A stretch of DNA of 64,000 nucleotides from Diphasiastrum complanatum (lineage: Eukaryota; Streptophyta; Lycopodiopsida; Lycopodiales; Lycopodiaceae). This document shows positions 1 to 10,191 of this stretch, one piece after another. A model generated the notes under the pieces. That model was not told where the DNA came from and did not search any database. It saw only the letters and a program-made list of their open reading frames with translations. The stretch's first letter is position 1. Each line of letters opens with the position of its first letter. The translations under genes and the position numbers were made by a program. The stretch is from NCBI GenBank assembly GCA_029204225.1, contig MU831873.1, forward strand, positions 35,247 through 99,246. The letters run 5' to 3'.

Positions 1-1213
1 TGTCCGTCGGGGGCCAGGAGTCCGGTGGGCCAAAACAGGCGCTCTTCCGGGGCAAACCTGTATTTGGTTTTTTGGTCTTGCTTTGACACATTATGGTCGC
101 TGACTCTGATGCCAGCATGGCAATGATGCAAGTCATTCTGCAAGCCTATAGATAGTTCTTAGGGTAGTGACAGACAGCCCGTAAATCGGAGGTCAAAAAC
201 TCATTATGGCCATTGTGCCTCCCATATCAAAATTCAAGGTTTCACATGCTGCATTTCATGCCCGTTCCTCTGATAACGGGTGAGATGGCATGTGTGACAC
301 GTCGTCATGACTTGTGGAAGTCCATCGAGTCTGTTTACGACATCCGTCGGGGGCCAGGAGTTCGGTGGGCTGAAACGGGCGCTCTTCCAGGGCAAACCTG
401 TATTTGGTTTTTTGGTCTTGCTTTGACACATTATGGTCGGTGATTCTGATGCCAGTATGGCAACGACGCAAGTCATTCTGCAAGCCTATAGAAGGTTGTT
501 AGGGCAGTTACAGACGGCCCATAAATTGGAGGTCAAAAACTCATTATGGCCATTGTGTTTTCCATGTCAAAATTCAGGGTTTCACATTGTGCAAAAAGCC
601 GCATTTCATGCTCGTTCCTCTGATAACGGGTGGGATGGCATGCGTGTCATGACTCGTGGAAGTCCATCAAGTCCGTCTATGATGTCCGTCGGGGGCCAGG
701 AGTCTGGTGGGCCAAAACAGGCGCTCTACATTTGAGCTGGAGACAGAGAAGTATTTCATCTTCCGATGCCTTGTATACTATGCAAACGAAGTGAAAATGC
801 CATTATTTAATCAGAGAGCAACCAGACATTCGTTATTCTTGATTTAATACGTTCGTCGAGGGCCAGGAGTCCGGTGGGCCGAAACAGGCGCTCTTCCGAG
901 GCAAACATGTATTTGGTTTTTGGTCCTGCTTTGACACATTATTGTCTGTGACTCTGATGCCAGTATGGCAACGACGCAAGTCATTCTGCAAGCCTATAGA
1001 TAGTTCTTTGAGCAGTGACAGACAGCCCGTAAATCGGAGGTCTAAAACTCATTATGGCCATTGTGTTTCCCATGTCAAAATTCAGGGTTTTAGATGGTGC
1101 AAGAAGCTGGATTTCGTGCCCGTTTCTCTGATGATGGGTGGGATGGCATGCGTGACACATCGTCATGACTCGTGGAAGTCCATCGAGTCCATCTACGGAA
1201 AAATGAGAAAATG
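1..1213. repeat. ~341-bp satellite tandem array, interrupted
   Basis: A unit of about 341 bp recurs head to tail, each copy opening with a TCCGTCGGGGGCCAGGAG-like segment at about positions 3, 343 and 685, with a last copy opening near 851. The copies share the blocks TTATGGTC, CAAGTCATTCTGCAAGCC and AACTCATTATGGCCATTGTG and differ by scattered substitutions. The third copy stops after about 45 bp at 726. About 120 bp of unrelated sequence follows before the fourth copy starts. Short reading frames inside are not conserved and not coding. The array runs off the left edge of the window. Confidence 0.85.
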
Positions 1214-2043
1214 AGAAGTGTTCATTGTGAGGAGTTGCAAGACTGGAAAGATTTCTAAGTTGATTTACTTCTATACTACCTATAATTATGCAAGATCGTT
1301 GGCATACTTCTTTGAGCATAAATAAATATAACCACATGTTTAAGACCATGGTATTCATCACCCACATGTCAAAACTTGTAGACATTCATTACACTTGGTC
1401 CATCAAAAATTTGTCAAACAAAAACCATAAGACTAGTTGCTCTGAATTTTTTTTCTCAAAAAACCATAAAATTAGTAGCGCAAAAAACCGTTGCTTGAAA
1501 AAAATGTATTTTGGAGTTCCCATTCATGTTTCCTCTGCTTCCCTGCAAAAACGTAGCCATAGTCAGTAAGGACTCTTGTACGTATAAATCACAATTACTT
1601 GTAACAACAAAATGACAATGAGAATAGGCCTTGAGCCTTCATTCTTGATCTTGCTTTAATAATCTCCAGACACTGTGTTACTATAAACTCATCATTTTCC
1701 ACATTGATGCAATGCATGTTGTTATGCCAAGACTCTTCAGCCATATGGCCTACACCAACAAATTATCAAAAATCACGTCCCTGGGCAATGTACAAAGCTC
1801 AAGCATAAATCTGCAAGAAACATATACTTATTTAGCTTTCCTAACCATAGTATAAACTAAACATGTAAACTAAAATATGGTCCATACATCTAGTCAATTT
1901 ACATACCTGCAGAAGCTCAAGGACCTCTCTGCACCACCACGACATGCGACATTGTTCATGGTAGTGCAATCAGAGTTTAGTGTCAAGGATCTTACTGGCA
2001 GTATAGTTAGCTAATTTGCAAGCAAACTAACATCAGTCAGATA
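1214..2043. other. no gene recognised
   Basis: AT-rich single-copy-looking sequence with only short reading frames and no recognisable protein, RNA gene or repeat. It lies between the satellite array and the LTR of a minus-strand copia element. Confidence 0.4.
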
Positions 2044-2320
2044 AGCAGTAAAGAGAGATCACACACCAGCCCAAGAGAACACTTCTGAACTGTATTAACA
2101 AAAGAGACTGAAAGGTACATATACACAGTCTAATTTTTGTGGGGTACCGATGCATGGCAGTTTGGTCCCGATTACGGGTTGCATGTCCCAACTTACACTA
2201 CATGTGTCGTTAAATTGACACTCATGCATACTATCACAAAAGTAGTAAAAAACTCAAAATCACTGCTAAACATGGAAAGTCATGAACTGTAAGAGAAACT
2301 CGAGCTTACTTATTCTAACA
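2044..2320 (-). repeat. 3' LTR (part) of minus-strand copia element
   Basis: Read on the minus strand, the polypurine run TTAAGGGAGAG is followed at 2320 by TGTTAGAATAAG, the expected TG start of a copia 3' LTR, 14 bp past the end of the RNase H frame. A TATA-like stretch (GTGTATATGTACC) and a TGTTAATACAG segment follow. The inner end of the LTR could not be fixed and no matching 5' LTR was seen, so the lower boundary is a guess. Confidence 0.55.
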
Positions 2321-2334
2321 CTCTCCCTTAAGCC

Positions 2335-3360
2335 CTAGTTTATCTTTCTTACAAGAAGTTTTTCTCTAAATAACTGAAACTTATCAGTACTTAAAGGTTT
2401 AGTGAATATATCAGCTAACTGATTCTCTGTCTTACAATGCACTACGTCTATTTCATTAGATAACAACTTCTCTCTAATGGAATGATACTTAATTTCTATA
2501 TGCTTCATGCGTGCATGAAATACAAGATTGTTAGCTAGCTGTATAGCGCTCTGGCTGTCACATCTGATCACAGTAGGCTTATTCTATGGAATTCCAATGT
2601 CTTCTAACATTCTTCTTAGCCAAATTGCTTCCTGCGTAGCTGAAATTGTGCTTTGTATTCTGCTTCTGTAGTAGAAAGAGAAACTGTGTCTTGTTTCTTA
2701 CTTGACCAAGAAAATACACCATTACCATCATGAAATACATAATCTGTGGTAGATCTCCTGTCATCAATACAGCCTACCCAATCTGAATCACCAAAGCCCT
2801 GTAAAATTGGTAAAGTATGTTGCCTCTCATACAACAATCCATGGGTTAACATGCCCTTCACATACCGAAGAATTCTCTTCGTTGCTTTTTAGTGAATCTC
2901 TCTAGGAGTAGCCATGAATTGACTTACAACGCTTACATCACAACTTATGTCAGGACGAGTAGTTGTGAGATAAATCAGCGAACCAACTAATTGACGAAAT
3001 AAAGTGGCATCAACTAGTGCACTCTCATCCTAGTTAGATAGTTTCTTACCAACCTCCACAGGTGTGGATACTAGCTTGTTATCGCACATTTTGAAATGCT
3101 TCAAAATCTCATTCACATACTTTGTTTGTGCTAGTGCGATACTACTGCAACCTTGCCATACTTCCACTCCCAAACAGTAGTGCATCAAGCCAAGATCAGT
3201 CATTTCAAAACTAGAAGATAAGTCCTTCTTGATTGCACCAATCAAATCATCATCATTTTCTGTGATTATGAGGTTGTCTACGTACAGCACAATCAGTGTG
3301 ATACTAGAGTCACGAGCAAAGTAGTAAAGATTGAAATCTGAAGAAGTGCGTATCAAACCT
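2335..3360 (-). pseudogene. Ty1/copia reverse transcriptase/RNase H remnant
   Basis: Minus-strand pieces of a copia Pol protein in several frames. 3356-3030 carries the reverse transcriptase core with LYVDN in place of the catalytic YVDD, followed by FEMTDLGLMHYCLGVEV. 2861-2616 carries DSDWVGCIDDRRSTT and SLSTTEAEY, typical of the RT-RNase H connection. 2571-2335 carries the RNase H end: CDSQSAIQLANN, HIEIKYHSIREKL and ADIFTKPL. Frameshifts separate the pieces, and the final Asp of YVDD is Asn, so it cannot be active. Only about 130 bp separate the RT start from the upstream protease, so integrase and the first part of RT are gone. Family assignment is firm; which copia lineage is not. Confidence 0.88.
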
Positions 3361-3488
3361 CTAGATAGGAGATGCTCATCAAAGTGGCTATACCAATCTT
3401 CTGAAGGCCATGAACATACAACACATTTTCAATTACCTTCACAGGTCACTGCACCAACTCCATGAATTTGACACTTGTCGCCATTCGC

Positions 3489-4489
3489 CTACGCAACTCT
3501 ATCTCCATCATCAGTAAGCTCTAGGTTTTTAAACCATGATTTGTTTCCAGTCATGTGTCTCGTTGCTCCTGAGTCCATGTACCAATGCGTGTGATCAATG
3601 GAATGTTGTGATGCAAATGCTGTCGCAAATGTCGTGCCTTGATCTTTGTTATCACTATCGTTATCTTCTTTGACAAAATTGGTCAACTCCTTCACTTTGC
3701 CCCTCTTAATATCCACCTTTTTCTTGCGACAATCTCTTGCCCAATGTCTAGGCTTTTGGCAATAGAAACAATTGCCTTTCTTCTTCTTGTCTAATGTGGA
3801 TCCTTGATTGTCATCCTCCACATTCGACTTCTTGCATTGTTTCTTGTATTTATGCTTCCCTTTGGCTAGCATTGCTTGATCTTTCGATGTGGGAAGTCAA
3901 GTTTTTACCACTTCACACCTTTGTTCCTCCTGTAGGATGATGCCATGAAGATTTTCAAATGTTGGTAGCCTCTCCCTCAAAGCAATGCCACTTGCAAACA
4001 TTTGGAAATTTTCAGATAGGCCATTTATAGCTGTGTGAACTAGCTCAACATCTCTTATTGGCTCTCCAATGGCTGTCAACTGATCTCGTAACTCCTTTAT
4101 TTGTGTGAAATAGGACCCTATGCCCTCATTCTCCTCCATGCGAACACTTATGAGTTTGGTCCTCATTACATCATTCAAGAGGGGTTCGTCGTCTAAAATA
4201 GTGTTTTGAGTGCATCCCAAGCGCCTCTTTCTGATACAACTTCACTAATGTGAGCAATGACATGATCCTTCACTGACAAATTTATCAAGGATAAGGCGTT
4301 CTGTGCCCTTTTGTCAAATGCACAAATATCGGCTGGAGTTGTAGTTGGCCGTTATTCCACCTCAGTGACAATGTCCCACAGCTCCTTTTCCATGAAAATA
4401 CTTTTCATTTTGAATTTCCAAATGCTATAATTGGATACCCTGTCCAATCTACTAGCTTCTCCAAGCATGGATTCCTCCAATCCTGCCAT
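3489..4489 (-). pseudogene. Ty1/copia gag and protease start, minus strand
   Basis: Reading leftward from an ATG at 4489, the frame opens MAGLEESMLGEASRLD and then NYSIWKFKMKSIF, the usual N-terminus of copia Gag. It is soon broken by a stop. 4220-3897 contains the UBN2-type Gag core (SYFTQIKELRDQLTAIGEP, VHTAINGLSENF). 3872-3489 contains a CCHC zinc knuckle (CFYCQKPRHWARDC) and the aspartic protease start WYMDSGATRHMTGN with the catalytic DSG intact. The protease is cut short where the element jumps to RT at about 3420. With the RT/RNase H remnant it forms one internally deleted copia copy. No promoter or primer-binding site was found to its right. Confidence 0.88.
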
Positions 4490-4519
4490 TTCGCCAAAAG
4501 TTGCTCCTATAGCGCCTTA

Positions 4520-4900
4520 ATGAGGCCCAATGACAAGCTTATAGAGCAATTTAGACTTCTAAAACTCAACTTTAAGGTCTGACCAAAAAAGTTTCAGGAC
4601 CTTCCGCCGCTTTTCCGCCAAATCGGAAGCCCAATCCGTGTCATCCTCCGAAATGCCCTTTGTCACCAATTCTTAACTACTTGCCCACTGGAATGGTAAA
4701 ACGACTTTTGGTGCGCTCCAAACACTTTCTCCGCAGCAATCTCTCTGTTTTTAGGTACCGTACTTGCAGGGTGAAGTCCCTTCCTACCCTTAATTTGGAG
4801 GATTTTGGCTTTTGGACGGCCCTAAACGGAGAAAAGAGCTAAAAGATAAGGGCCTTTGAAGAAAATGCACTATTTCTTCACCTTGAAGTAAAACTTTTCT
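4520..4900. other. no gene recognised
   Basis: Sequence upstream of the minus-strand gag remnant. No TGGTATCAGAGC primer-binding site or LTR could be seen on the minus strand, so the 5' end of that element seems lost. Nothing else was recognised. Confidence 0.35.
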
Positions 4901-4904
4901 TTAA

Positions 4905-5770
4905 ATGAATTTAAGCTTTTGGGTCCCTTTCAACTTTAAAATTTTTAATGAAATTGAAGATTACAATGCACGTGACACTTTTTGGGCAATTAGAAGAACT
5001 GTTTTAAATAGTCATGTAAAGTGCTTGGATTGGCTACCACGACAAGGCAAATGTGGTAAATTAATTTCAAATTCAACAAAAGGGGCTCCCGCCCCATGTA
5101 TTCTATCCACAAGAACACATCCCAATGGCAAGACACAATAAATGATGTGGTTTTGCAATATTGATTGCACTCACACGTGGCATCCAGACAAATGTATCTC
5201 TCCAACACCAGCAAAGGTGCCCAACATTTGGCCTGTCTCTTGTGGCACAAATGTAACACAAGCAAAGGTAGACATGCTCACCTTGGGGGGTTTTCAACTT
5301 GAGACAAAGTCACACCGCAAAGGAAGTGGGCCATCAAAAGCCCAGGCACCCCAACCAGGACACGATGGCACTCAGCCTTCAACTTGACCTGCCACAAATG
5401 ATGCTCACAATCCAAAGTATAGGCTAAATGTGTCACTGGTTGCACTAGAACAAATAAAAAGAGCACTATCATTGAATGCACGTGTATTGACGGAAAAGGT
5501 CATGGAGGAGTACAAGCATGAAATTTTTGTGATTGAGACAAATTTCTCTAAGGCAAATGGTAATTGTTATGATGTGCATATAGCCAGTAAGCCTATTTGC
5601 ACATGTCCTAATTTTCAATAGCGTCTCTTGGAGAAAAAGCCCTATTTGGCATGCAAGCACATCTTATATTTTCCTCCAAGTCATGGGCCTGGACCAAAAT
5701 TCCAATATGTTCATCTATTAGCCAATGTTGAAGGATGGGGAACTTCTTTTTGCACTATCCTGATGTAGAA
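4905..5770 (+). pseudogene. decayed SWIM zinc-finger gene fragment
   Basis: One reading frame stays protein-like over about 860 bp but is cut by in-frame stops at 5139 (TAA), 5385 (TGA) and 5619 (TAG). Its last part reads ICTCPNFQ, then a stop in place of a residue, then a segment ending PYLACKHILYF. This is the CxC...CxH spacing of a SWIM zinc finger, the domain found near the C-terminus of MULE transposases, FAR1/FHY3-like proteins and some plant nuclear proteins. Just upstream lies a helical stretch (VLTEKVMEEYKHEIFVI). I did not recognise the earlier part (WLPRQGKCGKL and onward). Whether this came from a Mutator-like transposase or a host gene is open. Confidence 0.6.
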
Positions 5771-6655
5771 CATATGCTTGACATGTAAACATCATGGTCA
5801 CGAAAAGAGTTTTGGAACACTAAACCCTATGGAAGAGGTGTAAATGTCATATCAGTTGATGAAATTTTCAGACTTGTAGTTTATTTCCAACATGAAATAT
5901 TCATCCAGTTTATGCAAGCTTCTTCTATTTGACATTTCTTTTTGTTGGACCTAATAGCTCTACACCAGTGTGTCTTCTTGTACCTGTTGTCGTCGATCTT
6001 AAGATTTGTGTTTCCCACCATACTTCAAGCATGTTTGTGGATGAGTTCTAAATATTGCTGGTATCGAGGATATGAAGAAATAATTAATGGGTATTGCCAC
6101 TTTGTTGGTTGTGTATAGACATACTTGAAATATAATCCTCACTGCCTACATATTTGTCTACTTTTGAAAAGGAGTGATGGACTTTAGTGGACAGTTATTG
6201 CTTGAAGGCCAGATCTTTTCGAAGTGCTAACCAACAAGAAGATAGTGACATAACAAGTAGTGATTGTAGTTGGTAACAAAGAGCCACATGTGATTTGGAG
6301 TTAGAAGGAAAGATTGAATAATAATCAACTTCTATGCTGCAAACTACAAAGTTTAATAACTAAAATATACTAACAGGATCTAGTTGTTCATCAACACAAC
6401 CAATATGAAAACTAAGTAATCATATAATTCATCGAATTTTAATAATACACGAAAACCTCAAATGATAAATTTTTTGCTTTGTCATCTATAACCTCCAAAC
6501 ATACTAAAATTGCTAATGTCATCAAAGTACTTGAATATATAAAAAGTGAAAAAACCAGGATGAAGGGCGAGCGAAAGACTGGGATGAAGGATGAGTGGGT
6601 GCTCAAGATGCTCATCTTTTTCATGAAACTGCTCGCCGGGAAATGCTCGCCAAAA
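5771..6655. other. no gene recognised
   Basis: AT-rich sequence with no reading frame that matches a known family and no clear repeat. It lies between the SWIM-finger pseudogene and a gag fragment. Confidence 0.35.
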
Positions 6656-6659
6656 ATCA

Positions 6660-7003
6660 TTCCCCGCAATCAAGGAGAAGCTTCCAAGCCTGGAGGCACT
6701 ACAAGGAGTTCTCATTTCCGAGGAGTGTAAGCAAGAGAACAAGCTATCGAAGATCAATCAACTTTCCTTGAAGGATGGTGGAGAGGAAAAAGCTTTCTTC
6801 TCAATGGACAAGCCAAGAGAAAGGAGAAAAGAGCAACATCAACATTTCAATAAGGACATATCCGAGGAGGAGAGTGATGAGGATTCATCAAAATTATCAA
6901 CAAGTTGCAAATCCAACAAGAAGTGATTTTTTTTTTGTGATAAGAGGGGCATTTTGCTTCTAATTGTTTCAAGAAGAAAAAGTTCCTCAAGCAAGCTAAT
7001 CTT
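6660..7003 (+). pseudogene. copia gag fragment (SWIW-type relative)
   Basis: A plus-strand frame beginning near 6675 reads KEKLPSLEALQGVLISEE, continues through KREQHQHF-like and acidic stretches, meets a TGA near 6925 and goes on FFFCDKRGHFASNCFKKK. It parallels the Gag segment just before and including the zinc knuckle of the intact element at 22.4 kb (KEELPSLEALQSVLISEE; CFYCGKKGHYGTNC). The first Cys of the knuckle is altered and the frame has a stop, so this is a dead fragment of a related element. No LTR was found nearby. Confidence 0.75.
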
Positions 7004-7136
7004 TTTGGACTCCTTCAACAAGTAAAACTTCAATATAATGGTGCCTAAGCCTCACAAAACCAAATTGGATACATGATGGCTCAAATTAGAGGCAATCGAT
7101 CATATGTTTCAGCTTGTAACAAGATCCCCATATGAG

Positions 7137-7517
7137 AGTTATTCATGTTCAAAAGTCCCAAAAAAAAATACGCTAATTTTTAACTTTTTGAGACTCTTAA
7201 TGGTGTCCAAAAACTTCATGAAAAACTTGGGAAAGCTTTATTACACTTCTTAAAATGTGCATAAAAAGTATTGGCCAGGAATTTTATGAAAAACCCCAAA
7301 ATTAGTCCAAAAACCATGTTTTTTGACCAAAATTTGTGGATCAAATCCACAATTAAATCTTGTACTATTCTTTTCATCACTAATGTAATTCTATGGTGAT
7401 CTCCTTGTTTCTAGCTTTCTATGAACATGCTATCTTGATTGTCTTGTTCTCTTCTTGCTTTTAGCTTTACTTCATTGTTATTGCTATTAGATTGGAATTT
7501 GGCACATGGCATTGTTT
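7137..7517 (+). repeat. candidate 5' LTR end of a copia element
   Basis: This AT-rich stretch immediately precedes a tRNA-Met primer-binding site, so its right part is probably the end of a 5' LTR. The last CA before the site is at about 7504, leaving a spacer longer than usual. The left boundary could not be determined and no partner LTR was found. Confidence 0.4.
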
Positions 7518-7529
7518 TGGTATCAGAGC
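7518..7529 (+). promoter_or_regulatory. copia primer-binding site (initiator tRNA-Met)
   Basis: TGGTATCAGAGC, complementary to the 3' end of plant initiator tRNA-Met, the usual primer of copia reverse transcription. It lies upstream of the gag-pro-int remnant at 8.8-9.7 kb. The 1.2 kb between them lacks a recognisable Gag N-terminal domain. Confidence 0.75.
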
Positions 7530-8799
7530 ATAGATCCTAAATTCATGATGATTCTATGTGAATTTCATTAGATCTGATAAGTTTATTGCATTTGTAGCTT
7601 TTGTTTTGGTAATTTCGAACTTTGAAATTTTCAGATCTGTTCAAATTAATTTTCGATATTCAATTTCATTTTTCATTTTTAATTTGACTCCATAAGTTTG
7701 TAGAGCTTTGTTTTATCTTTAATTTGCACTAATTTGCAAGCCATTCCAAAAAGCTGTCAAAATAGGTGACTAGAATTTTCCTTTCACTTTGTTTGATTTT
7801 TTTAGATTTGATTTGAGTCTTTATTTCAAGTTTCTTTACATAAAATTTTAGAGCATTGTGTAGCTTTTATTTGATCTATATGGCAGGTCGTTTGGATTAG
7901 TATTCAAAGAGTTATGACAAATTTTGATTTCTAGCCTAGCTTTGCTAATTTTCTTCTTTCAAAATTTTCAGACCTATTATGTGGTTAATTCAACATATCA
8001 AATCACATTCAATTATTGATCTAATGCATAGCCTGATAAAGATTGTTGTTAGATTTTTAGAGGTATCGAGTTTGTGTGATTTGGATCAATATTAAGAAAG
8101 TTATGATTAAATTAGTAAAGATGAGTCAGATTTGCCAGAAACCTAAAAATTTTCTTTTGGATTTTTTTCTAAGTGAGAGAGAAACATTTCATTTTTTTAA
8201 ATCTGAAGTTTCATTTCTCCTGTAAATTTTTTTCAGCCTTCCATTTTGAAATTCGCCAGTCAAACTCGCACAAGGCCGGTCAAAATTGCACAAAAAAATC
8301 CTCATTATTAGGAAAAGCCGACAAGTATAGGAATCGAATCGACATCTTTTTCCAAAAGTTAACTTTGTAAAAAACTTGTAGCAAATTGACTTTTACAAAA
8401 TTGACAACATTTTTGAGATGCAAGAAACTTTTTGTTTATTGTTTTCAAATGCAAGAAATTTATGTGTAGTAAAGTAAGTAGGTTCATATAACGCTTATGT
8501 TACATAGCTTTATTGACAATTTGATTGCCGACAAAATATTACAAATTTACATTAATAGAGTTAGTTAATGTAAATTCGTAATATTTTGCCCACAAGCAAA
8601 TTGAGATGCAAGATTCATTTCTTGATGCAATAATCAATATCAAATTGTTAAATTTGGTGGGCCACTCAAATAATGTATTAAAGCCTAGAGCTAAACTAAT
8701 TATTTCTAAAACCTTGAACCGAAAACAATATATATGAAAATAAAAACCTTTTGTTTAGTATTTGATAGGCTCATAACCTATAAGTGCTCAAACATGTAG
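7530..8799. other. leader region without recognisable gag
   Basis: AT-rich sequence between the primer-binding site and the zinc knuckle of the next copia remnant. In a normal element this interval would hold the leader and the Gag core; no Gag-like translation was seen, so gag is deleted or decayed. A strong inverted repeat lies at 8517-8603. Confidence 0.45.
8517..8603. repeat. 39-bp inverted repeat (hairpin)
   Basis: Left arm 8517-8555 and right arm 8565-8603 are near-perfect inverted copies around a 9-bp loop. The stretch of each arm nearest the loop has a single mismatch (ACAAATTTACATTAA against TTAATGTAAATTCGT), and a few more lie further out. Such a structure fits a short foldback or MITE-like insertion, or a fold-back rearrangement. 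Confidence 0.75.
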
Positions 8800-9702
8800 G
8801 TTATGAGAACCTACAAAATGTAAAAAGGGCCATTGGAAGAGTGAATGTCGCAAATTCTTGGCAGAACAAGACAAGGGAAAACCAAAGCAAGCAGGTAACC
8901 TTGTTGATGAGGGTGAGATTCAAGAATCTAGCATCTTCATATCTGCATTGTCATCTAATCAAGATGATCAAGCATGGTATATTGACTCGGGAGCCACAAG
9001 ACATATGACAGGTAACAAGAATTGGTTCAGTAGCTTGAAAGTGTTGGATAATGGAACATCCATTTCACAAGCAAATGGTGATGTGTGCAAGATCAAGGGG
9101 ATAGGCACTGCTTCAATCCAACTACCTGATGGCAAAAGTAGGATGATCAAGGAGGTACTTTACGTACCAGGTTTGAATAAAAATCTACTTTCTATTGGAG
9201 TCATTACTGATCAAAAGTTGAAAGTAGAATTGGCCCATGATCGTTGCTTTGTGAAGGATTTGAACCAAAAGTTCAAAGTTATTGCGAATGGAGTAAGGGA
9301 GCCCAATACTAAATTGTATAGGTTGAATGCTACAATCAAGGGGCAACATGGACTGGTCACTTGAACTTAGGAAGCCTCAGTTTGATGAGAAAATTGGAGA
9401 TGGTAACAAGATTGACTACCATAGAAGACCACTTGAAATTGATGTGCGAATCATGTGTATATGGGAAGCAGCATCAAGAGAAGTTCAATAAAGGTGGTGT
9501 TACAAGGGCAAAGAACATCCTGGATTTGATCCACACAAATTTATGCAGGCCTATGAGGACTATGTCCTTAGGTAAAGCCTTCTATTTCATGACCTTTATT
9601 GATGAGATGTCACGTAAGACATGGATCTACTTCTTGAAGAAGAAATCGGATGCATTTGACAAGAAAGTTCTCTTCCAAGTTAGATCCAAATTTGGTGCTA
9701 GA
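8800..9702 (+). pseudogene. copia gag knuckle, protease and integrase start
   Basis: A plus-strand remnant in several frames. About 8817-8850 encodes KCKKGHWKSECRKF, the second half of a CCHC knuckle. 8858-9361 encodes the protease with AWYIDSGATRHMTGN and the downstream VLYVPGLNKNLLSIG. 9361-9705 encodes the integrase N-terminal part with CESCVYGKQHQEKF, DLIHTNLCRPM and FMTFIDEMSRKTWIYFL. The first catalytic Asp of integrase (normally HTD or HSD) is Asn here, and the frame breaks before the second. At about 9700 the sequence switches abruptly to the leader of a different copia element. The primer-binding site at 7518 may belong to this copy. Confidence 0.87.
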
Positions 9703-10191
9703 TAGCTTGTTTGAAAGCTAGTTTTGTCTAGTTTTTGTAGCAGTTTGTTTCAATCCATTTGGTAGAGCCAGTCAAAAGTTATAATATTTTTAAGAGGGTT
9801 AGGTAGGGCACCTAGACCTGTTTGATCATATCTTGCTAGTTTGACCAAAAAATTCAAGAAGAGGCTTGCCAATGTCATCTATTTGAAATATAGTCATCAT
9901 TTTGAAGTCATAGCCACTTTCTTTCATACAATGGGCTTGTATTTGAGTCATTTGTGGATTCTTGGAGTGTTTCACATGTGCCAAAGATATTTTGACCCAA
10001 ACTTGTCCTATACTCCATCAATTGATGAGAGGTTGATCTAGTTTGAGAGAGATTGGTAGAGCTAGTGAGACCCATCTCACATTTTGTTGCAAGATCTTGC
10101 ATAGGAGTTGGTAGTACACCTTTCAAGGATCCTGTAGTGAGAGAGAAGCAACATTTATTGTCTCATTACAAGGAGTCTTCACTACTTTTGA

